A stretch of DNA of 64,000 bases from Pseudoduganella dura (GTDB lineage: Bacteria; Pseudomonadota; Gammaproteobacteria; Burkholderiales; Burkholderiaceae_D), in contig NZ_WNWM01000002.1 of the NCBI RefSeq assembly GCF_009727155.1, forward strand, positions 558,001-622,000, read 5' to 3'. Made by a program: the position numbers and the translations under genes. Shown piece after piece: positions 16,982-27,186 of this stretch. The notes under the pieces are model-generated. The model saw only the letters and a program-made list of their open reading frames with translations, did not search any database and was not told the origin of the DNA. Within the stretch, counting starts at the first letter, position 1, and each line of letters begins with the position of its first letter.

Positions 16982-19186
16982 ATGAAATTTGAAACACCGG
17001 CGGGTCGAAACCCGATTGATGAGCTTAATGTTGTTGGCAAACCCGTTGACCGCGTCGAGGGCCCGCTTAAGGTTACTGGCAATGCGACGTTCGCCTACGA
17101 GCAGCATGCTGTCGCACCAAGCGCCGCATATGGCTACGTTGTCGGAGCAGGAATCGCAAAAGGCCGTATTGCATCGATCGACGTGACCCGAGCGCGCGCC
17201 GCGTCAGGGGTGCTGGCTGTCGTCACGGCCAGCAATTCCGGCAAGCTCGACAAAGGCGCTTTCTACGCTGCACGTGCGTTGGCCGGACCGGATATCGACC
17301 ACTATCATCAGGCAGTAGCGCTTGTCGTTGCCGAGACCTTCGAGCAGGCACGCGCCGCCGCCAACATGGTCGACATACGCTACCAGCGCTCCACAGGCGC
17401 ATTCGATCTGGAAGCAGCACGCCGAAGGGCCCGGGCGCCGAAGCAGGGCCCCTACTCGCCGCCGCCGGAGACCTCACGTGGCCAGTTCGCCGAAGCATAT
17501 GCCGCTGCACCGGTACAACTTGACGCGACCTTTTCGACGCCCGATCAGGCACACGCGATGATGGAACCGCATGCCACGATTGCTGCGTGGGAAGGCGAAA
17601 AGCTGACGTTGTGGACTTCCATTCAACAGATCAACTGGGGCGTTCGCGACATTGCGAAAACGCTCGATATCCCAAAGGAGAATGTGCGCATCGTGTCGCC
17701 TTATATCGGTGGCGGTTTTGGCGGCAAAGGCACGATCCTGTCTGACGCCGTGCTGGCGTCTCTGGGCGCGCGTCATGCTCGACGTCCAGTCAAGGTCACG
17801 CTGCAGCGGGCACTCATGTTCAACAATGCGACCCATCGCCCGGCGACCATCCAGCGGGTTCGGATCGGCGCGTCGCGGGACGGTAAGATCATCGCCATCG
17901 GACATGAAAGCTGGTCCGGAAACATCGAGGGAGGGCGTCCGGAAGCGGCGACGGCGCCAACTCGCGTTCTGTACGCCGGGCCGCATCGGATGACACGTCT
18001 GCGCTTGGCACACCTCGATCTCCCGGAAGGCAGTGCCATGCGTGCCCCGGGCGAAGCGCCAGGCATGATGGCCCTCGAAATCGCCATGGACGAGATGGCC
18101 GAAAAGCTTGGACTCGATCCTGTCGCATTCCGCATCGCCAACGATACCCAGGTTGACCCCGAAGACCCTGGCCGTCCGTTCTCCCTGCGCCAGTTCGTCG
18201 AGTGCATGCGCTTGGGCGCAGAGCGCTTTGACTGGAAAAAGCGTCCCGCCAGCCCGGCCAGCCGGCGCGAAGGGCGCTGGTTGGTCGGGATGGGCGTGGC
18301 AGCCGCGATCCGCGGCGCCCCGGTGACCAAGTCGGCTGCGAGGGTACGGCTTGATCGTCATGGTATGGTGACTGTGGAAACCGACATGACCGATATCGGT
18401 ACCGGTAGCTACACTATCATTGCGCAGACTGCAGCGGAGATGATGGGCGTGGAGCTTGACTCGGTAACCGTTCGTCTCGGCGACTCGCAGTTTCCCGAGT
18501 CAGCCGGTTCGGGGGGCCAGTGGGGAGCAGCATCGGCGACGGCTGGAGTTTACGCTGCCTGCGTCAAGCTGCGTGAGACTGTAGCGAGCAAGCTCGGCCT
18601 GGATCCGGCCGGTGCGCAATTCGTCGCTGGCCAAGTGCGTCAAGGCGGACGCAGCATTCCGCTCGCGCAAGCGGCGCGCGATGCCGAGCTGGTGGAAGAA
18701 GACACCATGGAATACGGCGAACTCGCCAAACGCTATGCGCAGCAGACCTTTGGCGCCCACTTCGTCGAAGTGGCAGTCGATGCCGTGACGGGCGAAATCC
18801 GCCTGCGTCGCATGCTCGCAGTCTGCGCGGCAGGCCGTATCCTGAATCCGAAAACGGCGCGCAGTCAGGTCATCGGCGGGATGACGATGGGTGCCGGCGC
18901 GGCATTGATGGAAGCGCTCGTCGTCGACAAGCGACACGGTTTTTTTGTGAACCACGATCTGGCAGGATATGAGGTTCCCGTCCACGCCGACATGCCGCAT
19001 CTGGACGCGGTGTTCCTCGACGAGGCCGATCCAACGATCGCACCCTTGAAAGCAAAGGGCGTCGGCGAGCTGGGCATCAGCGGCGTCGCAGCGGCGATCG
19101 CCAATGCGATCTACAACGCGACCGGGGTGCGTGTGCGGGATTATCCGATCACGCTCGATAAGCTGATCGATCGGCTGCCCGCTTGA
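16982..19186 (+). CDS. Orphan molybdenum hydroxylase large subunit (PaoC/xanthine dehydrogenase family)
   Basis: A 734-residue protein from the ATG at 16982, preceded by AAAGGTGAT. N-terminal GKPVDRVEGPLKVTGNATFA starts the a/b hammerhead domain. [17 protein letters not shown], the QTAAEMMG segment and KGVGELGISGVAAAIANAI (with the catalytic glutamate of GVGE) belong to the molybdopterin-binding domain. It is clearly paralogous to the PaoC at 23080-25281 along its whole length, sharing for example AAYGYVVGA and [18 protein letters not shown]. No FAD or [2Fe-2S] subunit lies next to it, so it must borrow those of the pao operon or be unpaired. A hairpin follows the stop. Confidence 0.85.
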   Translation: MKFETPAGRNPIDELNVVGKPVDRVEGPLKVTGNATFAYEQHAVAPSAAYGYVVGAGIAKGRIASIDVTRARAASGVLAVVTASNSGKLDKGAFYAARALAGPDIDHYHQAVALVVAETFEQARAAANMVDIRYQRSTGAFDLEAARRRARAPKQGPYSPPPETSRGQFAEAYAAAPVQLDATFSTPDQAHAMMEPHATIAAWEGEKLTLWTSIQQINWGVRDIAKTLDIPKENVRIVSPYIGGGFGGKGTILSDAVLASLGARHARRPVKVTLQRALMFNNATHRPATIQRVRIGASRDGKIIAIGHESWSGNIEGGRPEAATAPTRVLYAGPHRMTRLRLAHLDLPEGSAMRAPGEAPGMMALEIAMDEMAEKLGLDPVAFRIANDTQVDPEDPGRPFSLRQFVECMRLGAERFDWKKRPASPASRREGRWLVGMGVAAAIRGAPVTKSAARVRLDRHGMVTVETDMTDIGTGSYTIIAQTAAEMMGVELDSVTVRLGDSQFPESAGSGGQWGAASATAGVYAACVKLRETVASKLGLDPAGAQFVAGQVRQGGRSIPLAQAARDAELVEEDTMEYGELAKRYAQQTFGAHFVEVAVDAVTGEIRLRRMLAVCAAGRILNPKTARSQVIGGMTMGAGAALMEALVVDKRHGFFVNHDLAGYEVPVHADMPHLDAVFLDEADPTIAPLKAKGVGELGISGVAAAIANAIYNATGVRVRDYPITLDKLIDRLPA

Positions 19187-19190
19187 TCCA

Positions 19191-19222
19191 ACACCCCGGC
19201 ACTTGTTTTGGCGCCGGGGTGT
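19191..19222 (+). terminator. Hairpin after orphan molybdenum hydroxylase gene
   Basis: ACACCCCGGC (19191-19200) pairs with GCCGGGGTGT (19213-19222), a perfect 10-base-pair stem with a 12-base loop. It is not followed by a T tract on the plus strand, so termination may be weak or factor-dependent. Confidence 0.5.
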
Positions 19223-19293
19223 CGGGATAGTTGCGTCAGCGCCCAGATAGCGCCGGTTACCTTGATGGTGGCAACGCCAACACTGCAGGCTGT

Positions 19294-19935
19294 TCAGCGA
19301 TATGCCTGCGGCTTATCGCCGTCGGTGCCCGATTGGCTGATACCCAGATTTTCGTTGACGTAAAGAGCCGGGTTGTTCGCGACCTCTGCAACAAACTCGG
19401 CAATACTCGCGCGTGACGTTTCCGTTCCTTTGTACATCTCGCCCTTTGTCGTCAGCACAAATTCGGCAACTGGCGTGTCAGTCAGCCACACCGGACGCAA
19501 AACCGTATAGTCGAGCGACGATTGTTCGAGTGCTTCGGCCACTGCCAGATTCACAGGACGGGTGTACCCAACCATGGCTCGATCCCATTGGTTGAAAGGT
19601 TCCGGGAGTTCGTCGTAAATGCCGCCTGCACTGATAGCGATGATGCGCCGAACGCCGCACTCTTTCATGGCGGCGATGACAGCATGCGTTTTTTCATCGA
19701 GATCCATGCCACCAGCAGCGCTGAAGACAATGTCCTGGCCGCGGACCGCGGCGCGCAGATCGTCTGGATTGTTGATATCGCCTTCACACACATCGGCTCG
19801 ACCGCTGCCCAGGTTCCCGATTCGACCTTTATGGCGCAGAAAGAGCGTCAGCTTCACGTCTTCCTGTTGTAGCAAACGTTGGATGACAACCCTTGCAGTA
19901 GCGCCATTAGCGCCGAGGATCAGAATTTTTTTCAT
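19294..19935 (-). CDS. NAD(P)H-binding protein, NmrA/atypical SDR family
   Basis: A 213-residue single Rossmann-domain protein. MKKILILGANGATARVVIQR carries the G-x2-G-x2-A/G cofactor loop of atypical SDRs. DIVFSAAGGMDL, RRIIAISAGGIYDEL and DYTVLRPVWLTDTP match the NmrA-like/NAD(P)H-binding group, which has no classical YxxxK pair. Such proteins act as quinone or aldehyde reductases or redox sensors. It is convergent with the orphan molybdenum hydroxylase and downstream of an SDR on the same strand, 127 bases apart, possibly cotranscribed. The substrate is unknown. Confidence 0.8.
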   Translation of the reverse strand: MKKILILGANGATARVVIQRLLQQEDVKLTLFLRHKGRIGNLGSGRADVCEGDINNPDDLRAAVRGQDIVFSAAGGMDLDEKTHAVIAAMKECGVRRIIAISAGGIYDELPEPFNQWDRAMVGYTRPVNLAVAEALEQSSLDYTVLRPVWLTDTPVAEFVLTTKGEMYKGTETSRASIAEFVAEVANNPALYVNENLGISQSGTDGDKPQAYR

Positions 19936-20062
19936 TTGAGTGATGGGCCGTAACGAGATTTACAGCCTGAGTGAGTTCCTAAGTAAGTTCGTTGTATTGA
20001 ACAAGAAAACCGTTCCTGGCCGGCACTCGCCTGGAACGGCTGGGAGCATTATCGGCTTTGTA

Positions 20063-20824
20063 TCACGCGGTCTGCCCACCATCGACGACAAATGCTCCAC
20101 CGACGGCAAAGGCAGCGCCTTCCGAGCACAGCCAGATCACGGTTGACGCAATCTCCTCGGGTTTCCCCATTCGGCCCACTGGCTCCTGAGCAATAACAGC
20201 CTCGCGTCCTTCGGGCGTGCCGCCAGAGAAGCGATCCATCATTGGCGTTTCGATGATCCCTGGACAAACTGCATTGATGCGAATCTTGGCGCTTGCATAG
20301 TCCAGTGCCGCGGTTTTGGTCAATCCGATGACGCCGTGCTTGGAAGCTGCATAGCCGCCGGATGCAGGAAATCCTTTCACGCCAGCCCCCGACGACGTAT
20401 TCACGATCGCGCCGCCGCCCTGCTTGAGGATATGCGGGATCTGATATTTCATACACAGGAACACCCCGCGCAGATTCACTGCAATCTGCTGGTCCCAGAC
20501 ATCGACAGGGAGATCCGCAAGCGGAATGTTGGGTTGCTCGATGCCGGCATTGTTGAATGCAAAATCGAGGCCACCGAAGGCGTCGATTGTCTTTTCTATC
20601 GCGGCTATCACGTCCGCCTCTTGTGAAACATCGCATACCGCGGCCTGTGCCCGTCCCCCTTCGGCCTCAATTAATCGTACGGTTTCCTGAATCGTGCTTG
20701 CCGTATGGCCGGTTGCCATGACATTCGCACCTTCGCGGGCAAAGGCCAATGCCGTTGCGCGGCCAATACCGCTACCAGCGCCGGTGACGAAAGCGGTTTT
20801 TCCATCAAATTGTTTCGTAGTCAT
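20063..20824 (-). CDS. Short-chain dehydrogenase/reductase (glucose-1-dehydrogenase-like)
   Basis: A 253-residue classical SDR: TGAGSGIG (cofactor loop), NNAG in FAFNNAGIEQPN, catalytic serine in NTSSGAGVKG, YAASKHGVIGLTK (Y-x3-K) and the C-terminal GGAFVVDGG closure. Basic or threonine residues after strand 2 (MATGHTAST) suggest NADP use. Such cyclopentanol- or glucose-dehydrogenase-like SDRs are often misnamed, so the substrate is left open. The upstream region contains CGATAGGAA at 20852-20860, reminiscent of the motif at the left-hand catabolic promoters. Confidence 0.85.
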   Translation of the reverse strand: MTTKQFDGKTAFVTGAGSGIGRATALAFAREGANVMATGHTASTIQETVRLIEAEGGRAQAAVCDVSQEADVIAAIEKTIDAFGGLDFAFNNAGIEQPNIPLADLPVDVWDQQIAVNLRGVFLCMKYQIPHILKQGGGAIVNTSSGAGVKGFPASGGYAASKHGVIGLTKTAALDYASAKIRINAVCPGIIETPMMDRFSGGTPEGREAVIAQEPVGRMGKPEEIASTVIWLCSEGAAFAVGGAFVVDGGQTA

Positions 20825-20960
20825 TAGTTACTCCATATTAGTGATTGATATCGATAGGAAGTTCTTTCGCTATGCTGTCCATGCATCGCACTATCGTTGA
20901 AATCTAGGCCAATTGCGGCACCTGACAGTGCCATGCGCCAGGAGTTGTCAGCTCTCCTGG

Positions 20961-22058
20961 CTATTTCAGGCCTCTCCACCAAAACGTGAAATTCTGGAGC
21001 GGATCGGCTAGAAACACCGGCTCACCTATTCGCGGCGTGAGCAGGCGGTAACGTTTCCCCTCGCTGGCTGCGACAGCGCGCTCGAAAGGCTCGTCCCAGG
21101 AGTGGCGTGCCAGTGTGAAGCGCCCTGCGTGGCCGCTCAGCAGCGTCCGTGCATTCAGTATTTCGGCAGCGCGGGAAGCTTCTTCCGGATTCATGTGGAT
21201 ATCAGCCCAGCGCACGTTGTACTGACCAGCATCGAGCGCGACGAAATCGAAGCTGTCGAAGCGTTTGCTGATGTTGGCGAAATGCGGCCCAAACCCCGTA
21301 TCGCCGCTGAAATACAATTTGCGTTGTGGCGTCTGCAGTGCGTAACTGGCCCACAGACTTTGGTTGCGTTTCATGAAGCGGCCAGAGTAGTGCTGCGCCG
21401 GCAGCACGTGCACCTGCAAGTCGGGCGCAAGCTCCACCGAGTTGTGCCAGTTCGTTTCCCGAATCTTTTCATCAGGGTAGCCCCAAAGTGACAGGTGGGC
21501 CCCGTTGCCCAAGCCCGCAATCACCATCCGCGTCTTCGGTTCGAGGTTCTTCATGGTCCGGTAGTCGAGGTGATCGTAGTGGTCATGTGTGATCAGGACA
21601 GCGTCGATTTCCGGCAGGTCCTCGATGGTATAGGGAGTGGTGCCGTCGAAGGCCCGCACCATGCCGGGAATCGGTGCAGCGTAATTGCTGAAGACAGGAT
21701 CAATCAGGATTCGCTTGCCCCCGATCTGGACGAAATACGAGGAATGCCCGAGCCACACAACGATGTCCTGCTCAAGCGGCAGGCCGGTGAGGCTGGTCTT
21801 CACGGATGGCAGGGTGACGGATGGCGCCGGATTGTCACGCGGCTCGAAGCGCCCGCGGATTACCGCAGCGATGAAGCCGAAGCCGCTCGGCCTTGGTGGC
21901 GAGGCCACTTCGTTGCGGAACTCGCCGTCGCGGTATTGCGGCGAAGCCTGCAAGGTCGCGGCATCGCGCAAGCGCCCTGTCGTGGGATAGATATATGCGC
22001 AGGCGCTCACGCCGGCGACGCACAGCAAAGCCAGGCTGAACTTCAAGAATCGTTTCAC
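20961..22058 (-). CDS. MBL-fold lipoprotein, NAPE-PLD/UlaG-like hydrolase
   Basis: A 365-residue protein with a GTG start at 22058, preceded by GGAGA. The N terminus MKRFLKFSLALLCVAGVSAC ends in a lipobox (GVSAC), so it is a membrane-anchored lipoprotein. Metal ligands are visible as THDHYDHLDYRT, YFSGDTGFGPHF and LSGHAGRF. WLGHSSYFVQIGGKRILIDP is the typical start of the N-acyl-phosphatidylethanolamine phospholipase D-like/UlaG group. It probably acts at the outer face of a membrane on a lipid or phosphoester. It is transcribed in the same direction as the pao operon, 39 bases after the paoD-like gene. Confidence 0.85.
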   Translation of the reverse strand: MKRFLKFSLALLCVAGVSACAYIYPTTGRLRDAATLQASPQYRDGEFRNEVASPPRPSGFGFIAAVIRGRFEPRDNPAPSVTLPSVKTSLTGLPLEQDIVVWLGHSSYFVQIGGKRILIDPVFSNYAAPIPGMVRAFDGTTPYTIEDLPEIDAVLITHDHYDHLDYRTMKNLEPKTRMVIAGLGNGAHLSLWGYPDEKIRETNWHNSVELAPDLQVHVLPAQHYSGRFMKRNQSLWASYALQTPQRKLYFSGDTGFGPHFANISKRFDSFDFVALDAGQYNVRWADIHMNPEEASRAAEILNARTLLSGHAGRFTLARHSWDEPFERAVAASEGKRYRLLTPRIGEPVFLADPLQNFTFWWRGLK

Positions 22059-22097
22059 TTCGTCTCCAAAAATAGTCGACTGGCAGTCTGTCGGCGA

Positions 22098-23063
22098 TCA
22101 GCGCGATTTTGCATTCTTGCGAACACCATTCTTAATGGCCGTTATCTCTGCGACGATCGCCACTGCAATCTCGGGCGGTGTGTGGCTGCCGATCGGTAGT
22201 CCGACCGGGCCATGCAGGCGGTTAACCTGGTTCGCGCTAAGGTCGAAATGCATCGCCAGCCGTTCCTTGCGCCGCTCGCTGTTGACGCGCGATCCCAGCG
22301 CACCGACGTAGAACGCCGACGACTTCAAAGCCTCCAGCAATGCTAGGTCGTCCAGCTTGGGATCATGCGTGGTGGTGACAACGGCAGTATGCGGGTCCAG
22401 CCCGAGCTCGATGGCGACATCGTCGGGCATTCCTGCCAGGAGCGGGACGCCCGGAACGCACCATTCTGAAGAATATTCCGTACGCGGATCGCACACGAAT
22501 ACCGCGTAGCCAAGGGCTTGCGCCATGGGCGCCAGGTAGGCCGCGATCTGGCCCGCACCGATGATGAGCAGGCGCCAGCGCGGCCCGTGGATGGTCTCCA
22601 GGTGCGTGCCGTCGAAAGACAGGACGTCCGTGCATGCGGCGTCGTCCAAGCCCACGTCCGGCTCACCCACGATGACCGTGCGCCGCACCAGGCGGCCTTG
22701 TGCGATTGTGTCCTTCAGCATCGCCAAGCCAGCGTGACCGGGGTTTGGCTCGACCATAAGCTCCATGGTCCCTCCACAGGGAAGGCCATAGCGCCTTGCT
22801 TCATCCTGGGTCACGCCATAGGTCAGCAGGAATGGCAGGCTCGAACGCCACTCGTCGCTGCGAACCTTGGCAATCAGGTCGTCTTCGATGCATCCGCCGG
22901 AGACCGAACCGATCACCAGGCCATCTTCGCGCAGGGCCATCCACGACCCGGGCGGGCGCGGCGCCGAGCCCCAGGTGCGTACGACTGTAATCAGTGCAAA
23001 CCGGTACCCCTCGCTGGCCCAGCGCCCTACACCATCCAGCACTTGCCGGTCCATATCGAACAT
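22098..23063 (-). CDS. paoD: XdhC/PaoD family molybdenum cofactor insertion protein
   Basis: A 321-residue protein; the ATG at 23063 is chosen because it starts MFDMDRQVLDGVGRWASEGY, the family N terminus, and lies 16 bases after the paoC stop. WGSAPRPPGSWMALREDGL and VSGGCIEDDL belong to the XdhC/CoxI domain; LLIIGAGQIAAYLAPMAQAL is the Rossmann-type second domain with conserved GAGQ. PaoD-like proteins bind and sulfurate the molybdopterin cytosine dinucleotide cofactor and insert it into PaoC. The gene order and strand match E. coli paoABCD. Confidence 0.9.
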   Translation of the reverse strand: MFDMDRQVLDGVGRWASEGYRFALITVVRTWGSAPRPPGSWMALREDGLVIGSVSGGCIEDDLIAKVRSDEWRSSLPFLLTYGVTQDEARRYGLPCGGTMELMVEPNPGHAGLAMLKDTIAQGRLVRRTVIVGEPDVGLDDAACTDVLSFDGTHLETIHGPRWRLLIIGAGQIAAYLAPMAQALGYAVFVCDPRTEYSSEWCVPGVPLLAGMPDDVAIELGLDPHTAVVTTTHDPKLDDLALLEALKSSAFYVGALGSRVNSERRKERLAMHFDLSANQVNRLHGPVGLPIGSHTPPEIAVAIVAEITAIKNGVRKNAKSR

Positions 23064-23079
23064 GGTGATCCTTTGACGC

Positions 23080-25281
23080 TCAAAAGGATGCCGGCATCTT
23101 GGGCAGGAGTTTGTCGAGCGTGACGGGATAATCGCGGATGCGCACGCCGGTGGCGTTGTAGATCGCATTGGCCACCGCAGCGCCGACGCCGCATAATCCC
23201 AGCTCGCCCACGCCCTTGGCCTTCATCGGCGAGGACATCGCGTCGACCTCGTCGAGAAAAATGACCTCCTGGTGCGGGATGTCGGCATGCACCGGCACTT
23301 CGTAGCCGGCCAGATCATGGTTGACGAAGTAGCCGATACGCTTGTCGACAACGAGGTGTTCCATCGTCGCGCCGCCCACGCCCATGGTCATCGCGCCGAT
23401 CAGTTGGCTGCGCGCCGATTTGGGGTTCAGGATACGGCCGGCCGCGCACACCGCGAGCATGCGGCGTATGCGGATTTCAGCGGTGGTGATGTCAACGCCC
23501 ACTTCGACGAAATGCGCACCGAATGTCGATTGTTGGAACTGCTTTTCCAGGTCGCCGTATTCCATCTTGTCTTCGGCCGTGACTTCGCCCTGGGCGGCAA
23601 TCTCGTGCAGCATGACGGAGCGCCCGCCGGCTGCGACGGCGCCGTTGGCAAACTGCGCGCTCGCCGCATCGAGTCCTGCCTTTTGCGCGATCTGCTCGCG
23701 CAGCTTGACGCAGGCGGCATACACGCCCGCGGTCGCGCTGTTGGCGCCGAATTGGCCGCCCGATCCGGCCGAGACCGGAAAATTCGAGTCGCCAAGACGA
23801 ACGGCGATCCGATCGATTGGTAGCCCAAGCATCTCGGCAGCGGTCTGGGCAATGATTGTATAGCTGCCCGTGCCGATATCGGTCATGTCAGTTTCGACAG
23901 TCACCTTGCCGTCACGTTCGAGCCGTACCCGCGCCGCCGAAGCGATATTCATGTTGTTGCGGAAGGCTGCCGCCATGCCCATGCCAACCAGCCAGCGGCC
24001 ATCCCTCACCTTGGCCGGCATGGGGTTGCGGTTTTTCCATGCGAAGCGGTCGGCGCCAGTACGCAGGCACTGCACGAAGCGGCGTTGCGAGAACTTGCGG
24101 CCGGCTTGCTGCGGATCGACGGTCGTGTCGTTGATGATGCGGAAGGTTACCGGATCCATCTTCAGCTTCTCCGCCATCTCGTCCATCGCCACTTCCAGTG
24201 CCATCAAGCCTGGCGCCTCGCCCGGTGCGCGCATCGCATTGCCTTCCGGGAGGTCGAGCGTGGCCAGGCGCATGCGTGTCAGGCGGTTGGCTCCCGCATA
24301 CAGCAGGCGCGTCTGGTTCACGGCGGTCTCCGGCCCGCCGCCGGGCAGGTCTCCGGACCAGCTTTCGTGCGCGATGGCAGTGATGCGGCCTTCGCGCGTG
24401 GCGCCGATGCGCAGGCGCTGGATAGTGGCAGGACGATGTGTCGTGTTATTCATGATCAACGAGCGCTGCAACGCGACTTTCACCGGGCGGCCTGCTGCGC
24501 GGGCGCCCAAGGCAGCCAGCACGGCTTCGGCGCGCAGGAATAGCTTGCCGCCGAATCCGCCACCAATGTAGGGCGATACCATCCGCACGTTCCGTGCGGG
24601 GATGCCCAGGGTTTTGGCGAGATCCTGCCTGCCCCAGTCGATCATCTGGTTCGACGTGTACAGCGTGAGTTGTTCGCCCTCCCAGACGGCGACGGAGGTA
24701 TACGGCTCCATCATCGCGTGGCTCTGGTCCGGCGTCGTGTAAGTGGCGTCCAGTTTCACCGGCGCATTGGCAAAGCCGCGCTCGAAGTTGCCTGTCTTGC
24801 TGTCCGCATTGTCCTGTCCCGCCGGTTCGACGGCAGCCGCTTTCGCCTGGCCGAGGTCATATGCGCCTCGTTGCTTCGCGTAGGATGGCTTGACCAGGGA
24901 GGCGGCGGCCCGCGCCTGCTCGAAGGACTCTGCAACGACAATGGCAACCGCCTGGTGATAGTGCTGGACCTCCGGTCCCGCCAGCAGGTGGGCGGTATTG
25001 AACTTGCCTTTGCCAAGCTTGCCGGCATTTTCATGGGTGATAATGGCGAGCACCCCAGGCGCTTTGCGGGCGGCGCTGGTATCAATCGAGGTGATACGGC
25101 CTTTCGCGATCGCCGCACCAACGACGTAGCCGTACGCCGCGTTCGGTGCTTCCTGGTGGTGCTCGTGGGCATAGCGTGCACCGCCTGTCGTTTTCAGCGG
25201 GCCGTCGATCCGGTCGAGCGGTTGGCCAATCACCTTCATCTGGTCGATAGGATTAGTGCCGGCGGGTGTGATGAATTTCAT
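23080..25281 (-). CDS. paoC: Periplasmic aldehyde oxidoreductase molybdenum subunit PaoC
   Basis: A 733-residue molybdopterin-binding subunit. [20 protein letters not shown] begins the hammerhead domain. [28 protein letters not shown] and [19 protein letters not shown] form the cofactor site, with the glutamate in GVGE expected to be the base. The family oxidises aromatic and other aldehydes to acids in the periplasm. Its start overlaps the paoB stop by four bases. It has a close paralog at 16982-19186. No signal peptide is present, in line with co-export on the Tat signal of PaoA. Confidence 0.9.
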   Translation of the reverse strand: MKFITPAGTNPIDQMKVIGQPLDRIDGPLKTTGGARYAHEHHQEAPNAAYGYVVGAAIAKGRITSIDTSAARKAPGVLAIITHENAGKLGKGKFNTAHLLAGPEVQHYHQAVAIVVAESFEQARAAASLVKPSYAKQRGAYDLGQAKAAAVEPAGQDNADSKTGNFERGFANAPVKLDATYTTPDQSHAMMEPYTSVAVWEGEQLTLYTSNQMIDWGRQDLAKTLGIPARNVRMVSPYIGGGFGGKLFLRAEAVLAALGARAAGRPVKVALQRSLIMNNTTHRPATIQRLRIGATREGRITAIAHESWSGDLPGGGPETAVNQTRLLYAGANRLTRMRLATLDLPEGNAMRAPGEAPGLMALEVAMDEMAEKLKMDPVTFRIINDTTVDPQQAGRKFSQRRFVQCLRTGADRFAWKNRNPMPAKVRDGRWLVGMGMAAAFRNNMNIASAARVRLERDGKVTVETDMTDIGTGSYTIIAQTAAEMLGLPIDRIAVRLGDSNFPVSAGSGGQFGANSATAGVYAACVKLREQIAQKAGLDAASAQFANGAVAAGGRSVMLHEIAAQGEVTAEDKMEYGDLEKQFQQSTFGAHFVEVGVDITTAEIRIRRMLAVCAAGRILNPKSARSQLIGAMTMGVGGATMEHLVVDKRIGYFVNHDLAGYEVPVHADIPHQEVIFLDEVDAMSSPMKAKGVGELGLCGVGAAVANAIYNATGVRIRDYPVTLDKLLPKMPASF

Positions 25282-26237
25282 GCTTGGCCTTTTCTGGCTT
25301 GTGCCAGCAGGGAATCAATCGTGCGCTGAACGAGCACGACCTTGAATGCGTTCTCTTCCGTCGTGCGGGCACCGGCCAGCAGCAGGGCCGAGAACGCCTT
25401 TCCGCCTTGTGGCAGCACCTGTTCCGCTCCCGGCACGCGCCACGGGCGATGCGCAACCCCACCCACCGCGACGCGTCCGGTGCCGTCGGGCTGGATCACC
25501 GCCGCCACCGAGACCAGGGCAAATGCGTAGGAAGCGCGGTCACGGACCTTCTGATAGAAGTGCTGGCCGCCCAGCGGGCGCGGCAGCGTCACGGCAGTGA
25601 TCAGTTCGCCCTGCCGCAGTGCGGTCTCGATGTGCGGGGTGTTGCCCGGCAGTCTGTAGAAGTCTGCGATCGGGATCGTGCGCCTGACGCCATCTGCAGC
25701 GACCGCCTCCACGCCCGCGTCGAGCAACTGCATGGCGACGGCCATGTCGCTCGGGTGGGTTGCAATGCAGGCAGTGCTCTGTCCAACGATTGCATGGCCA
25801 CGCGTATAGCCGCCGATCGCCGAGCATCCGCTGCCAGGCAGGCGCTTGTTGCATGGCTGGTTGGTGTCGTAGAAGTACGGGCAGCGGGTTCGCTGCAGCA
25901 GGTTCCCCGCCGTGGTCGCCTTGTTGCGCAACTGGGCGGAGGCGCCTGCCAGCAGGGCACGCGACAGCACGCCATAATCGCGGCGCACGCGCATGGCGGC
26001 GGCAAGATCGGTGTTGCGCACTAGCGCGCCGATGCGCAGGCCGCCATCGCCGGTGGGTTCGATCTTGTCCAGACCCAGCCCGTTGACGTCGATCAAGTGC
26101 GTTGGTGTCTCGATCTCGAGCTTCATCAGGTCCAGCAGGTTGGTCCCGCCGGCAATGAAACGGCTGCCCGGCCGACGCAGCGCCGCCGCTGCAGCTTCGG
26201 CGGGCGAGTGTGCGCGTTCATAGGTAAACGCCCTCAT
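25278..26237 (-). CDS. paoB: Periplasmic aldehyde oxidoreductase FAD subunit PaoB
   Basis: A 319-residue FAD-binding subunit. [13 protein letters not shown] is the FAD pyrophosphate loop. [17 protein letters not shown] followed by [11 protein letters not shown] supplies the conserved cysteines that bind the extra [4Fe-4S] cluster characteristic of PaoB and absent from xanthine dehydrogenase FAD subunits. The C-terminal CO dehydrogenase flavoprotein domain ends near [15 protein letters not shown]. It transfers electrons between the PaoA iron-sulfur centres and FAD. Four-base overlaps with paoA and paoC indicate tight translational coupling. Confidence 0.92.
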   Translation of the reverse strand: MRAFTYERAHSPAEAAAAALRRPGSRFIAGGTNLLDLMKLEIETPTHLIDVNGLGLDKIEPTGDGGLRIGALVRNTDLAAAMRVRRDYGVLSRALLAGASAQLRNKATTAGNLLQRTRCPYFYDTNQPCNKRLPGSGCSAIGGYTRGHAIVGQSTACIATHPSDMAVAMQLLDAGVEAVAADGVRRTIPIADFYRLPGNTPHIETALRQGELITAVTLPRPLGGQHFYQKVRDRASYAFALVSVAAVIQPDGTGRVAVGGVAHRPWRVPGAEQVLPQGGKAFSALLLAGARTTEENAFKVVLVQRTIDSLLAQARKGQA

Positions 26238-26890
26238 GCCCGGCCTCCGGCGACTTCGTTGATCGCATCCACGATATTGGAGTACGCCCCGCAGCGACAG
26301 ATGTTGCCGCTCATGCGCTCGCGCAGCTCGTCGAGCGACAGCATAGGTTGCGCGGTGAGGTCGCCGCTGACGTGACTTGGAATGCCTTGCTTGACCTCAT
26401 CGAGGGCGGCGACAGCTGAGCAGATCTGGCCTGGCGTGCAATAACCGCACTGATAGCCATCGTGTTTGATGAACGCGGCCTGCATCGGATGCAGTTTCCC
26501 CGGCTGCCCAAGACCTTCAATCGTGGTCACCTGCGCGCCCTCGTGCATGATTGCCAGACTCAGACAGGAGTTGATTCGGCGACCGTCGACGATGACAGTA
26601 CAAGCGCCGCATTGTCCCTGGTCACACCCCTTCTTGGTGCCGTTCAAATGCATGTGCTCGCGCAGGAGGTCGAGCAGGGTGGTGCGGGTATCGACATCCT
26701 TCTCGAAACGGCTGCCGTTGACCGTGAGTGAAACTTTGCCGGTCACAGGGTTGAGCGTGGTTTGCGCCGTGCTGGTGCTGTTTGATGGACTCTGGGCTGC
26801 CGCAATCGGCACAGCGGCCGCGCTGGCGGACAGCGCGCCGGCGATTAGTACATTGCGCCGTGTCTGATCGATATCGCTGGTATCTTGCAT
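26234..26890 (-). CDS. paoA: Periplasmic aldehyde oxidoreductase [2Fe-2S] subunit PaoA
   Basis: A 218-residue protein starting [20 protein letters not shown] at 26890; AAGGA lies a few bases upstream, and the longer reading adds no family sequence. [20 protein letters not shown] is a Tat-type signal. The plant-ferredoxin cluster is [11 protein letters not shown] with a later LSLA segment, and the second [2Fe-2S] domain has QCGYCTPGQ and GNICRCGAY. It carries electrons from PaoC to FAD and takes the folded complex across the inner membrane. It is first in the pao operon. The divergent region upstream holds two GATAG elements. Confidence 0.92.
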   Translation of the reverse strand: MQDTSDIDQTRRNVLIAGALSASAAAVPIAAAQSPSNSTSTAQTTLNPVTGKVSLTVNGSRFEKDVDTRTTLLDLLREHMHLNGTKKGCDQGQCGACTVIVDGRRINSCLSLAIMHEGAQVTTIEGLGQPGKLHPMQAAFIKHDGYQCGYCTPGQICSAVAALDEVKQGIPSHVSGDLTAQPMLSLDELRERMSGNICRCGAYSNIVDAINEVAGGRA

Positions 26891-27186
26891 GGAATCCTTC
26901 CGGTGGCTCGTGTTATTGCATGGGAAAGAGCGCTGGCAACCTGACCCAAACGCTCGAATATCGTAGTGATGGTATGCCAAGACTTATGCACGATTGATAC
27001 CGCTGATAGATATGACCTTATGAAAAGGATTCATCAATCGATAGATCCTCGCAGCCATGCGGCAGAGAATAACCCCGAACATTAATTAACTGAGCTCATA
27101 AAGCCAAGTAAATAAGTCTGCACTTCTTTCATATATTCTCCCTTACCATCCTCGATGGAAATATCCAATTTCATTGAAGGAATTTC
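26891..27186. promoter_or_regulatory. Divergent promoter region, pao operon / MFS gene
   Basis: This 296-base spacer between paoA and the MFS transporter gene is AT-rich after 26980. It contains CTGATAGATATG near 27003 and AATCGATAGATCC at 27036-27048, both with the GATAG core seen at 1016-1021 and 7859-7863. AAGGAA precedes the MFS start at 27187. No dyad as clear as that at 975-1017 was seen. Confidence 0.4.
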
